NCBI RefSeq assembly: GCF_024623455.1
Contig: NZ_JANIPJ010000008.1
Location: 124,001-188,000 of the forward strand
Length of the DNA: 64,000 nt
From: Paenibacillus soyae
GTDB taxonomy: Bacteria; Bacillota; Bacilli; Paenibacillales; Paenibacillaceae
Reading direction: 5' to 3'
The notes under the pieces were generated by a model. It was not told where the DNA came from. It searched no databases and saw only the letters and a list, made by a program, of their open reading frames with translations. Position numbers and translations under genes: made by a program. Shown in pieces: positions 27,233 to 35,598 of the stretch (its first letter is position 1; each line of letters opens with the position of its first letter).

Positions 27233-30200
27233 TTAAACCTCCTCTATTGCTGCAAGTTGGGATTCAATGAATTCTTCCCCACCTGGTATGAAAGACCAAA
27301 CAAACTCTTCTTCAAATTCTTCCAGTGCCTGAAAGAGTAGATCTAATGTACGTTGAAGCAGAACAAACTCTTTGCGTTTCGCACCTGATTTTATTGTCGA
27401 GTTATATTTTTGAATTCGGACTTTTATATCATTCGATAAAGCGGTTAGGGCATATATATTCGGAATCGCAAATGGGCAACTACTACATTTAAATTCAGCA
27501 CTAGGGCGGTGACATTTTGGGAAAGAAAAACATTGGATTCCCTCGAGTTTACTAGGCATTTCACCTAAATATAATTTTCTAATGTATTCAAAAGCGTGCT
27601 CTTTGCTCATATTTTGAATTTGCATAATGATCGTCTTTTTTTCCAATTCCATTGTATCAAGGAAATCGGATAGGGATTCTACTTGATGAGGCAAATATCT
27701 CTGTTTTAATTTTATAATGGCCGAGGTTCGGTCTTGCAGCGACTGAGAAGATAATTCTTCCTCACTTAAGACGTCAAGCAATTGATCATAGATATATCCA
27801 AATTCGCCGCGTTCAAACATTTGCATGGAAACATCTGAAATTTTTTCAATGTCATGAAGAACATATTCCTTCGTTATGTCTGTCACGTGATTTCGAAGTT
27901 TTTGAACTAACTCAAAAGCAGAGTTTCCTTTCCCTTCTTTCTGCTGAATGGAGTAAAAAAGGTGTGTCATTAATGAACGATTCATTTTTAGACTGCTGAA
28001 CTTAACAGAGCTTTGGTCATTGGCTAACCCATTCTCGAAAAACTCCTCTAACGCGCTTTCGGGGACTCTATTATTGTTTGATCTAAAATTAATTAAGTAT
28101 GGTCGGTTGAGTTTTTTTCGGTGAAACTCGGCAATCACCATTGCAGTAGCAATCGGTATAACCAAATCTTTGTTGCAAAAAAAATGTCGTCTCATCCCGG
28201 TTTTACTAATCACTAATTTAAAATTTTGAAGTTGATTAATGATTGTCTGCGCTTGAGGTAACGTGAGAGTACTAGTCAAAAACCATTGGATTTCTGTAAT
28301 TCCGATAGCCTCAGGGTAAACTGGAGGAGTCATCATAACATCACTGTGTCTCCAAGCATTGCTTAGATGCATTAACACGTATAAATGAGTAGATGAGTAT
28401 CTGCTACTCTCAATCGCTTTGATTTGATGGGACTTGAGATTTTTAGTAGCATAATTATATATTGCGATAAATTGGTCAAAGTCATATACATCCTTTTCTT
28501 CATATGAAATGGTGCTTAATGGCTTCCTAATATAACTCATTTCATATTTACAAATATGCTTCTCCTTGCAAAACTTTAAAAACTCGTAAAACGTACATTT
28601 GATTTTAATTCTTTCATCCGTCTCAATGAAAGACCGAACTTCATCAGTTTCCATCATGAAAATTTCTTTCATTGGAAGCAAAGAAAACAAGGTATGAGTG
28701 AATATTACAAGCTCCCGAGCAGATTTTTCTTTGGATAGGACACTTGCTTTTGACAAAGTGAGTTTTCGGACTGCAAACTGTTCTATGAGTTTCTTGGTTT
28801 CAGTATGACTTGGATTACAATGATATTCCGAAATATGATGCCTAACATACTCAACTGTATTGCTGAATATAAGGTGAGTTCCATTAAGATTGTTTAACGA
28901 ATTATTCAAGCGAATATATTTATTTTTTTCCATGTATTCATGAACGCTTGTTTTCAAGAACAATCGCTTGCAATTACCTGCAAAACTTTTGGCTATATAG
29001 GGACATTCTATGTGCTCAACTTGTCTATAGATAGAATCGCTAATATTTTGCAACTTTAGAAGTTGAACTGTTTCTTTACTCGTGTAGTAAATCTCACGAT
29101 AAGTTTGAATTTCTTGCTGAATTCGGACAATTTCTGATTCTGGTACGAACTTCACTTGGTTTCCGATGATTTTATCTGAATCAAAGATAATGTGATACCA
29201 TTTATAAATTGTTGCCGTTAGTGGTATCCCGAGCATATTTAATGCTTCGTGTATCGGATATGTCTTGATCCGGTGCCTGTTTATAGAATCATTATGAATA
29301 TATATTAAACCCTTGATTTTCACAGTAAGCCATGATTCTGTAAGCATTCTTTTTTGAAGCTGATATTTGCTCCAATGTAACTCGTTCATTAGTGCTTTGG
29401 ATTCGGTAAAATCAGATTGTATTCGCTTGAACAGCTGTTCAAGCGATAATTTTGAAACCCACAGTGTGGAACCATCTATCGAATAGTCATTAAATACCTG
29501 TAGTTCAATATAGCCTTGAGATTTCAGCGAATAAAGTTGGTCAAATGATTTTACTGCTTTAAAACCAAAGTATTGAATAAGTGCCTGTCGTGCGGAAATG
29601 TAGTTCCGTTTTATGTCTTGTTCAAATTCAACATATTTTGCCAAGGATGAAGAATCTATCAGTATCGTTCCCGATTCTTTGACGGTATCCAGTTGTTTGC
29701 TTCTAATCAATAGATTTACTTTTTTAGCCGACCAGCCCATTGTCTGCATCACAGTTGTTTTAGACAAAAGCGAGTCGGATTTCTTTAACAGCTCGGTTAT
29801 TGGGGTGTGAAATTCAGTCGTTAACTCGTCTTTTTTCAAATACACGGTATTTTTAATTTTGATTGTTGTTAGTTTTTTAATTTTTATTCGAAGATGTAGT
29901 TCGAAAGGGCTGACATGTAGTTGTTTGGCAACATCATCAAAAGTGGCAAACTCGGTATGAAGTCGCTCAAAGAAAGTTGAGACCGAAACTCTAGAGACCC
30001 ATTTATTGAATCGTTGAATTGGTTGATCTAATACAATGACTTCTATAAAACCTTGATGTTCGAGCACTTCCACAATATTTGTCTGAGTCTTTTTGTACCC
30101 GAGATGGTCGATTATTAGCTCATTAGGGGTCATATATTGTTCTGAAATATTTTTTTCGAATTGTTTGTAAGCTAAAACGGATTCACGTGTCACCCTTAAA

Positions 30201-31210
30201 CCTTCAATTGTAGCTACCTTTTCCAAATGCCCTTTAATTATTAATTGAGTAACCTTAGCTGAGTGCCAGCCCGTAAGATCAGTGGTTTCTTGTTTGGACA
30301 AGTAGAGATGGTGATCAATGGTATTCTTATTGGTATTCTTTTTTGAATTTACAGCGCAAGTATTTAAGTGATGATGAAGACTTGTTCTTAGATAAAGTTT
30401 TTTAGTTCTCGGAGCGAAGCTTTTGGCAATGAGCGGAGTCGCAATCGATTCCACACTTTTGATAATAACGACTGATTTACCATGAGATCGAATGATTGCT
30501 TCAGCTTCATCGAGAGTGTAATATTGGTCGCGTAATGAGTGGATTTCTTTTTGAACACGTATAACTTCCTCGAGGGCAAAATATTTGGTTGCATGGTCAG
30601 AACCGATTACATCTTGAAAGATGCCAGAATAACCGTAGTATTGAAAGAAATTTTTAGGGAGATGCAATAGTTGGACGACTTCATCTGCGGTAATCCGATC
30701 GACAGAGTGAATTTTAAGGTTATTTTTCAGTATGAAGTATTTCTTGCCTAATGTAATTGTAGGGATTTGCTCTTTCGAAATACGATACGTGAGCTGATTT
30801 TTACTCAGGTTGAACTCGATCAATGCATCTTTAAACTCTATGTATTCCGTCTCCAATAACTGACTAAACAAGGATAATGATTGTTTTGATACCCATAGTT
30901 TATGAGAATTCACCTTGTAGGGTAGTTCCTTTAAAACTATAAATCCTTGATCCCTTAGAGAATAAAGAATATTGTGCGAGCTAGAACCGTGGTATCCGAA
31001 ATGATTTTTTAATGTCGTTCTCGCTGGACTGAAATGTTCAAGTAACTCTTTTTCGAAAAGTAAATAATGTTCTAATTGATTGACTGGAATTAAAGTGCCA
31101 CTTTGAGATTCAATTGGGCTAATGATTCCATCACGAAACAATCGCTTTATCTTCTGGTAGGACCAACCAAGCTCACGAAGCACGACATGAAGAGGACGAT
31201 TTTCTGCCAT
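27233..31210 (-). CDS. Giant 1325-aa tyrosine recombinase with repeated N-terminal DNA-binding modules
   Basis: The C-terminal third (about 800-1120) is a tyrosine-recombinase domain: Arg954 in NAWRHSDV, Arg1078 in KMNRSL (usual His absent), His1108 in LRNHVTDI and Tyr1116 in TKEYV. A zinc-type cluster Cys1227/1233/1242/1245 follows. The N-terminal 770 residues are unusual. Three copies of a module start with GWSYQKIKRLF (15), GWHSAKVTQLI (314) and GWSAKKVNLLI (492). Each is followed by a second block, DQGFI..LWVSKQSL (88-112), HQGFI..KWVSRVSV (386-410) or SQGYI..LWVSKLSL (565-590). Copies 1 and 3 also share a third block, IAKSFAPRTKKLYLRTS (261-277) and IAKSFAGNCKRLFLKTS (739-755). The blocks look like winged-helix/excisionase folds. 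It is 11 bases after the first recombinase gene. Usual recombinases are 300-700 aa, so this one may bridge many end sites. Confidence 0.82.
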   Translation of the reverse strand: MAENRPLHVVLRELGWSYQKIKRLFRDGIISPIESQSGTLIPVNQLEHYLLFEKELLEHFSPARTTLKNHFGYHGSSSHNILYSLRDQGFIVLKELPYKVNSHKLWVSKQSLSLFSQLLETEYIEFKDALIEFNLSKNQLTYRISKEQIPTITLGKKYFILKNNLKIHSVDRITADEVVQLLHLPKNFFQYYGYSGIFQDVIGSDHATKYFALEEVIRVQKEIHSLRDQYYTLDEAEAIIRSHGKSVVIIKSVESIATPLIAKSFAPRTKKLYLRTSLHHHLNTCAVNSKKNTNKNTIDHHLYLSKQETTDLTGWHSAKVTQLIIKGHLEKVATIEGLRVTRESVLAYKQFEKNISEQYMTPNELIIDHLGYKKTQTNIVEVLEHQGFIEVIVLDQPIQRFNKWVSRVSVSTFFERLHTEFATFDDVAKQLHVSPFELHLRIKIKKLTTIKIKNTVYLKKDELTTEFHTPITELLKKSDSLLSKTTVMQTMGWSAKKVNLLIRSKQLDTVKESGTILIDSSSLAKYVEFEQDIKRNYISARQALIQYFGFKAVKSFDQLYSLKSQGYIELQVFNDYSIDGSTLWVSKLSLEQLFKRIQSDFTESKALMNELHWSKYQLQKRMLTESWLTVKIKGLIYIHNDSINRHRIKTYPIHEALNMLGIPLTATIYKWYHIIFDSDKIIGNQVKFVPESEIVRIQQEIQTYREIYYTSKETVQLLKLQNISDSIYRQVEHIECPYIAKSFAGNCKRLFLKTSVHEYMEKNKYIRLNNSLNNLNGTHLIFSNTVEYVRHHISEYHCNPSHTETKKLIEQFAVRKLTLSKASVLSKEKSARELVIFTHTLFSLLPMKEIFMMETDEVRSFIETDERIKIKCTFYEFLKFCKEKHICKYEMSYIRKPLSTISYEEKDVYDFDQFIAIYNYATKNLKSHQIKAIESSRYSSTHLYVLMHLSNAWRHSDVMMTPPVYPEAIGITEIQWFLTSTLTLPQAQTIINQLQNFKLVISKTGMRRHFFCNKDLVIPIATAMVIAEFHRKKLNRPYLINFRSNNNRVPESALEEFFENGLANDQSSVKFSSLKMNRSLMTHLFYSIQQKEGKGNSAFELVQKLRNHVTDITKEYVLHDIEKISDVSMQMFERGEFGYIYDQLLDVLSEEELSSQSLQDRTSAIIKLKQRYLPHQVESLSDFLDTMELEKKTIIMQIQNMSKEHAFEYIRKLYLGEMPSKLEGIQCFSFPKCHRPSAEFKCSSCPFAIPNIYALTALSNDIKVRIQKYNSTIKSGAKRKEFVLLQRTLDLLFQALEEFEEEFVWSFIPGGEEFIESQLAAIEEV

Positions 31211-31221
31211 TGTACCTTCCT

Positions 31222-32517
31222 TTAAATGTGGACTATAATATTATTGTTCAATTGTTCACGTTCCTGATTGCTTTGAGAAGAATCGGGATTGCAGAATTCT
31301 TTGGAGTACGCTACTTTTAGCTTCTCTTTATGTGAGCTGCTATACATATCTTCAAGACCCTGTTGAACTTCATTGGTAACTCTCATTAGAGACATATATT
31401 CCAAGGCTGCATCCAGTGACTTGTCTCCACGTAATAATGCTAATTCCATTGGGGATTTTACAACACGTGCCATCAAATTTGTATATATTCCTCGGCCAAT
31501 ATGAGTGCTCCAGTTGTACTTTTGAATGGTTGAAAGGTAAGGAGAACGCATCTTAATAAGTTTTTTTATAAATGCCTTTTTCACCTTTTGAAATCTTCTT
31601 TCATAGACAGCTCCGCTCATAGGGTTATTATTTTGGTCAAGAAAAATAGGTTGCAATTTGTGATTGCATTTTGCTTTATCAAGACGAGCAAGCAATTGCT
31701 TGTAGATAATTGGTAAGGTAACGATTACTTGTATTGGTTGTGTCCGTGGGTTTTTTACTTGACTCTTACTGAGATCCGACAGATGGTTAAATAACTCTGG
31801 CCTATCATTGATTACTACTTTCATTCCCTTACTTCCAAAGTTCCCCTTTGCATGGATGCTCGCTCGATTCAGATTAACGACCTCGCCTTTTCTTAATCCG
31901 CCAAAAATTTGCAAATAGATTCCAAAAGCAATGTCCGGTGCAATCTCCATTGCAGTGTCCACAAAAAGTTGAATGAGGCTTAAATCAGGGAAATCAGTGA
32001 TCTTGCTCATCTCAGCGTTGTCCTCCTCTGGAAGCGCAAGTCCCTCTTCAATAAAGGGGGAAACAGGAATCTCTTTCCCAGCCATATTCGTCTTAAGTCG
32101 AACCTTCATGGATTCAGGCAGGATCTTCTTTCTATATAGAAAATAGTAAAATTCAGTTAGATAACGGTCGGCTCCCATTACAGTAGACCGCTTGTTGTTT
32201 CTCGCCATTCCCAGGTATTCTAAATAATCTCTCCCATGATGTATCCTCAAGTCTTCGAAGGATTGCAGTCCGTATTCATCACACATTTCAATCAGCAGCC
32301 AATTTAGGAAACGCTTGATTGCTTCAGCTGGAGCTTTTTGCGTATTGTTGTTGCTGCCCTCAGCGTATCTGGATCGTATGAACTCTGTCACTGGGTGTGT
32401 AACTAAAAACAAAGTCTTCTTGTCTTGTATAGCAATAGTCATATAACTTCTCAATCGGTTATTGTGCAGTACTTTTACTTCTCTAGTCACAAAAGTATAC
32501 CGTTTATTCGGATGCAA
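31222..32517 (-). CDS. Tyrosine recombinase (first of trio)
   Basis: A 431-aa member of the tyrosine recombinase family and first gene of the element operon. Core-binding domain at about 40-140 (KRFLNWLLIEM, RDYLEYLGMARNN), catalytic domain at about 185-400 with Arg209 in FGGLRKGEV, His339 and Arg342 in STHIGRG, and the likely nucleophile Tyr374 in AALEYM. The position usually held by His in the GH box is Asp365 (LRGDKSL), nine residues before the tyrosine. The start is TTG 32517, eight bases after GGAGG, downstream of a strong promoter. Its reading direction is away from the right end of the element, so the end sequences lie just upstream, where the protein would bind. Confidence 0.87.
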   Translation of the reverse strand: MHPNKRYTFVTREVKVLHNNRLRSYMTIAIQDKKTLFLVTHPVTEFIRSRYAEGSNNNTQKAPAEAIKRFLNWLLIEMCDEYGLQSFEDLRIHHGRDYLEYLGMARNNKRSTVMGADRYLTEFYYFLYRKKILPESMKVRLKTNMAGKEIPVSPFIEEGLALPEEDNAEMSKITDFPDLSLIQLFVDTAMEIAPDIAFGIYLQIFGGLRKGEVVNLNRASIHAKGNFGSKGMKVVINDRPELFNHLSDLSKSQVKNPRTQPIQVIVTLPIIYKQLLARLDKAKCNHKLQPIFLDQNNNPMSGAVYERRFQKVKKAFIKKLIKMRSPYLSTIQKYNWSTHIGRGIYTNLMARVVKSPMELALLRGDKSLDAALEYMSLMRVTNEVQQGLEDMYSSSHKEKLKVAYSKEFCNPDSSQSNQEREQLNNNIIVHI

Positions 32518-32542
32518 AGATTTATCCTCCGGTCACAAATTG

Positions 32543-32762
32543 GCATATAAGATTATTATAAAAACTAATTAATAAGGTATCAATCCTTATTCTCAAAAAA
32601 AGGATTCTTTCTAAGGCGTGAATATAATGTTTTAAATTATTATTTCTCATCATGAATAAATGGAGTATAAATCAAATGCTCACTAATCTTAGAGATTACA
32701 GGCGTTATAAGAAGCGACATCGCCCCCCATGTATTATTTCTCTCATTACCGTGCATATAAGA
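32543..32762 (+). repeat. Repeated motifs at the right end of the element (putative recombinase binding sites)
   Basis: Two 17-bp direct repeats of form ATTAC-N6-TATAAG lie at 32695-32711 and 32745-32761, 50 bp apart, the second touching the border with host rarA. A 10-bp repeat GCATATAAGA occurs at 32543-32552 and 32753-32762, 210 bp apart. They cluster in the 245 bp between the first recombinase and the border; apart from these repeats and the promoter I see no gene there. Confidence 0.6.
32555..32583 (-). promoter_or_regulatory. Promoter of the element operon
   Basis: On the minus strand TTGATA (32583-32578) and TATAAT (32560-32555) are exactly 17 bases apart, a near-consensus sigma-A promoter. 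It is followed by GGAGG (32531-32527) and the TTG start of the first recombinase. Confidence 0.8.
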
Positions 32763-33637
32763 CCGAGAATCCGTTCCATCACGTGAATGGAGCGTTGCTG
32801 TCGAGATCGACGTTATTCCAGCTGGAAGCGCTGGAGGAGAAGCATTCGCTCGAAGCGATGCGCAGGGCGATCGCCGATGCGGGGCGCGGGCTCGGCTTCA
32901 TGAAGCTGCATGTCGAGGAGGAGGCGCTGGCTCATATCGCCGCGATGTCGGGCGGCGACATTAGGCGCTCGCTGAACGCGCTGGAGCTGGCGGCGGTGAC
33001 AACGCCGTCCGAGCCGGACGGAAGCGTCCGTATCACGCTGGAGGTTGCGCAGGAGTCGGTGCGCAAGCCTTCCATCCGCGCGGACCTCTCGACGCAGTAC
33101 GACGTGTTGTCCGCATTCCATAAGAGCGTGCGCGGCTCCAGCGACGCCGCTCTGTTCTGGTTCTTGTACGCGGTCGAGCGGCTCGGCATGGATCCGATGA
33201 CGTTCCTGCGCCGGCTAATCGTCGCGTGCAGCGAGGATATCGGGCTCGCGAATCCGCAGGCGATGGTGCAAGCCGTGACGGCGATGGACGCCTATCATAA
33301 GATTGGATGGCCGGAGGCCAAATATAATATTTCCCAGGCTATATTATTCGCCGTCGAAAGCCCGAAGTCGAACGCCACGGCGATCGCGATCGGCAATGCA
33401 ATGGCTGCCATCGAGCGGAGCGGCAATTTGGAGGTCCCACTCCATCTCCGCGACACCCACTACAAGGGTGCGGCGCAGCTCGGGCATGAGGGGTACAAGT
33501 ACCCGCACGACTACCCGAATCATTACGTGAAGCAGCAGTATTTGCCCGATTCGCTTGCCCATGCGGCCTTCTACAAGGCAACGGAGCAGGGGATGGAGGA
33601 TAAAATCAAACAAAACCAGCAGCGTCGCTTAAGGTGA
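32763..33637 (+). pseudogene. rarA: Host rarA, 3' part only (interrupted by the element)
   Basis: From 32763 the frame reads TENPFHHVNGALLSRSTLF and continues through the lid (GGDIRRSLNALELA), the SEDIGLANPQAM segment and ESPKSNATAIAIGNAM to the normal RarA C-terminus. The Walker A and Walker B parts, roughly the first 145 codons, are missing and are not found elsewhere in the window. GC matches the backbone to the right. In Bacillus, rarA (yrvN) lies next to cymR, which fits its neighbours here, so this is the original host gene. An in-frame ATG inside the element at 32729 would give a 302-residue fragment, but no ribosome site precedes it. The remnant is likely silent. Confidence 0.9.
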
Positions 33638-33650
33638 CGCTGCTGGTTTT
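33614..33650 (+). terminator. rarA terminator overlapping its stop codon
   Basis: A perfect 13-bp stem (33614-33626 with 33636-33648) ending in TTTT and a T-rich tail. The stop codon lies in the stem. It may also serve the convergent copD gene. Confidence 0.8.
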
Positions 33651-33674
33651 GTTGTTAGGTGAAAATTCGAAGGC

Positions 33675-34760
33675 TTATGCGACCGCAAACATGAGGCCGA
33701 AATAAGCAAATACGGTTACCAGCACCCCGAGCAGGAACGCCGGCAGCAGCCGGTTCAGACGGAACGTCCACACGGCGCCGATCGCGACGAGCGCCGCGGC
33801 CGCGAGCATGAGCAGGCTTTCCATTTGGAACGAAAGCCGCAATGAAAGATCGGGACTGAACGAGTCTTTGTATAACCAGGTAAACAATGGAGATGGCGAT
33901 GTTGTCTGCAGCGTCTCCTTCACCGTGTGCGGCGGAGCCTGCTGTCCCAGAAAGGCGGTAGCCGCGAGCACGAGCAGGGCAAAACCGCCTTCGACTCGAA
34001 GCCATTTCATCGGCTTGAAATCGGAACGCTTTGCGGCAATCGACTTGTATAAGAAGCCGTTCGTATAAGCGAAGAGCAGCAGCGGAACGATCAGCAAATG
34101 TTTGACGAGCAGCGCCTGGCCGTAAGGGAGCATCCAGGAATTCACGTATTCCGGCGTCGTGAACGTCATCAGCGTAATGCCGGCCAGCAAAGTGACGGTA
34201 ACGCAGACGATCGCTACGGGCGAGAACCAGCGCAGGAACGCGGGCCAGTTATCATCGCTGCGGCTGAACCAGCCCGCGACGAACAATATGCCGATCCAAA
34301 TCGAGAAGGCCAGAAAATGAGTGCTATGCACGACTAACCCTTTGAGCGAGCTCAAAGAAGAAGCGTGGCTCGCGTATCCGAGCCAGACGATGAGCAGCAA
34401 GGTCACGAACATGGCTACCTTAGGCATGTGCTTGTCGTCGCGGAAGGCTTTGACTCCCAGCAGCACCGCGAGTCCGACCGAGCCGAGCGCGGTCCATATC
34501 CACGCTTTGCCGACGTTGACATCCAGCAGGATGCTCTTCAGCATTTCGCTATAGGAGAGGTCGAAGTCCTTCGCGTACAAACTCGCGAGCTGATGAACGG
34601 GCACGAAAGACAGCAGCGGGATGGCGATCGCGCAAGCGAGCAGCAAGGCGTCCGGAACGTGAATGGCAGGCTTGCTGCGCTTGGGTACGATACGGAGCAG
34701 CAGCGAGCCCGTCAATATCGCGAAGCATACATAGAGCAGACCTTCGCTTACGTACGTCAT
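33675..34760 (-). CDS. CopD-family copper resistance membrane protein
   Basis: A 361-aa integral membrane protein with eight or more hydrophobic segments, matching the CopD domain of the YcnJ-type copper import/resistance proteins. GIL/GLVVHSTHFLAFSIWIG (about residues 148-168) is the typical CopD helix containing conserved His. Its start overlaps the end of the CopC-like gene by four bases, so the pair is coupled. In B. subtilis YcnJ the CopC and CopD parts are fused in one chain; here they are separate genes. Likely role: handling copper at the membrane together with the CopC protein. No copper-responsive operator was recognised upstream. Confidence 0.85.
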   Translation of the reverse strand: MTYVSEGLLYVCFAILTGSLLLRIVPKRSKPAIHVPDALLLACAIAIPLLSFVPVHQLASLYAKDFDLSYSEMLKSILLDVNVGKAWIWTALGSVGLAVLLGVKAFRDDKHMPKVAMFVTLLLIVWLGYASHASSLSSLKGLVVHSTHFLAFSIWIGILFVAGWFSRSDDNWPAFLRWFSPVAIVCVTVTLLAGITLMTFTTPEYVNSWMLPYGQALLVKHLLIVPLLLFAYTNGFLYKSIAAKRSDFKPMKWLRVEGGFALLVLAATAFLGQQAPPHTVKETLQTTSPSPLFTWLYKDSFSPDLSLRLSFQMESLLMLAAAALVAIGAVWTFRLNRLLPAFLLGVLVTVFAYFGLMFAVA

Positions 34761-35332
34761 GGCTTGCGTCTCCTAAGCATGATGACAAGCACCGCACCGA
34801 CTGCCGCGATGCCTACAACGGCCGCCAGTGGCGAGGAAGTCAGGCTTTTGAGCGGATCTTCTTCCGATTCCGGTTCGCTCGCCGCTTCCGACGGCGCCGG
34901 TGTAACCGAAGCTTCGGGGGATGGAGCAACGGTTGGTTCGGCGGACGGGGCCTGAGAAGGTGCTTCGGAAGGCGCGACGGGCGCTTCCACGGTAAAGGAA
35001 TATTCGCCTTCGACGGCATGGCTGTCGGCGCCGATAATGGTCCATTTGACGGTATAAGCGCCATTCTCCAGAGGCGTTGGAACGGTACCGGTCATGGTAT
35101 CGCCATTGACATTGGAATCTCCGGTTTCGATCTCTTGACCAGCTTCGTTAAACAATTTGAAATTGCTAATTTTTTCTATTTTTGTGTTGAATACCATTTC
35201 GATGGTTTGCGGCGAAGCGTCGACCTTGGAACTGACGGCCGGAGTGGCGCTTTCGAGCTTGGAATGGGCCATGGCCGTCGCGGGAAACACGCAGACCATT
35301 GCCGCGATGAGAATGAGCATAAGACGTTTCAT
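34757..35332 (-). CDS. CopC-domain copper-binding protein with C-terminal membrane anchor
   Basis: A 191-aa protein. I start it at ATG 35332 (GGAGG at proper distance) rather than at 35377. The signal peptide runs to AMA, leaving His as the first mature residue (HSKLESATPA), the copper-binding N-terminal His typical of CopC. The CopC beta-barrel covers about 25-120. It is followed by a long Pro/Ser/Ala/Glu-rich linker (about 120-165) and a transmembrane anchor with basic tail (AVVGIAAVGAVLVIMLRRRKP). The exported domain would deliver copper to, or bind it for, the CopD protein encoded by the overlapping gene. Confidence 0.87.
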   Translation of the reverse strand: MKRLMLILIAAMVCVFPATAMAHSKLESATPAVSSKVDASPQTIEMVFNTKIEKISNFKLFNEAGQEIETGDSNVNGDTMTGTVPTPLENGAYTVKWTIIGADSHAVEGEYSFTVEAPVAPSEAPSQAPSAEPTVAPSPEASVTPAPSEAASEPESEEDPLKSLTSSPLAAVVGIAAVGAVLVIMLRRRKP

Positions 35333-35598
35333 ATCGGTTATTCCTCCATGTGTGTTAGTGAACCGCTCTGTCTGCATTATATCAGATTATGAGAAGAGGC
35401 CGCTTTCCAATCTTAGAACATATCGTTGCGGAGATTTGAACGTTTCATGACTTTCTCCCGCATAACGGTTAAGCTCTCTCGAATACAATTTATGTAAAGA
35501 ACGCAGAGCTTCCGGTAAGCTTGTCCGCAAAAGGGAGGTGCGCCTGCCGTCGCAGCAGCCGGAAGCGCGGCGATTGGCAGGGGGCGTTGGGGGAATAT

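Larger units (their letters stand above)
23311..32762 (-). mobile_element. Tyrosine-recombinase element inserted in rarA and carrying its own rarA copy
   Basis: An AT-rich block holding one leftward operon: three tyrosine recombinases, a coiled-coil protein and a RarA-like ATPase. The right border is sharp: from about 32763 the + strand encodes host RarA starting at its TENP segment, while the bases before it are AT-rich and non-homologous. The left border is uncertain. I place the minimum at 23311, just after the GH50 terminator, where a CTTATA motif resembles the inverted form of the TATAAG repeats at the right end. However, host rarA sequence does not follow on that side. Multiple recombinases plus a small third protein at one end, and a target in a DNA-repair gene, recall Tn554 (TnpA/TnpB/TnpC, target radC), but the gene set here is different. 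Confidence 0.7.

Noticed and set aside
32729..32762. In-frame ATG giving a 302-residue protein MYYFSHYR... joined to the RarA C-terminus
   Set aside because: The first eleven codons are element end sequence, there is no ribosome binding site before the ATG, and the ATPase core is missing; treated as a pseudogene.
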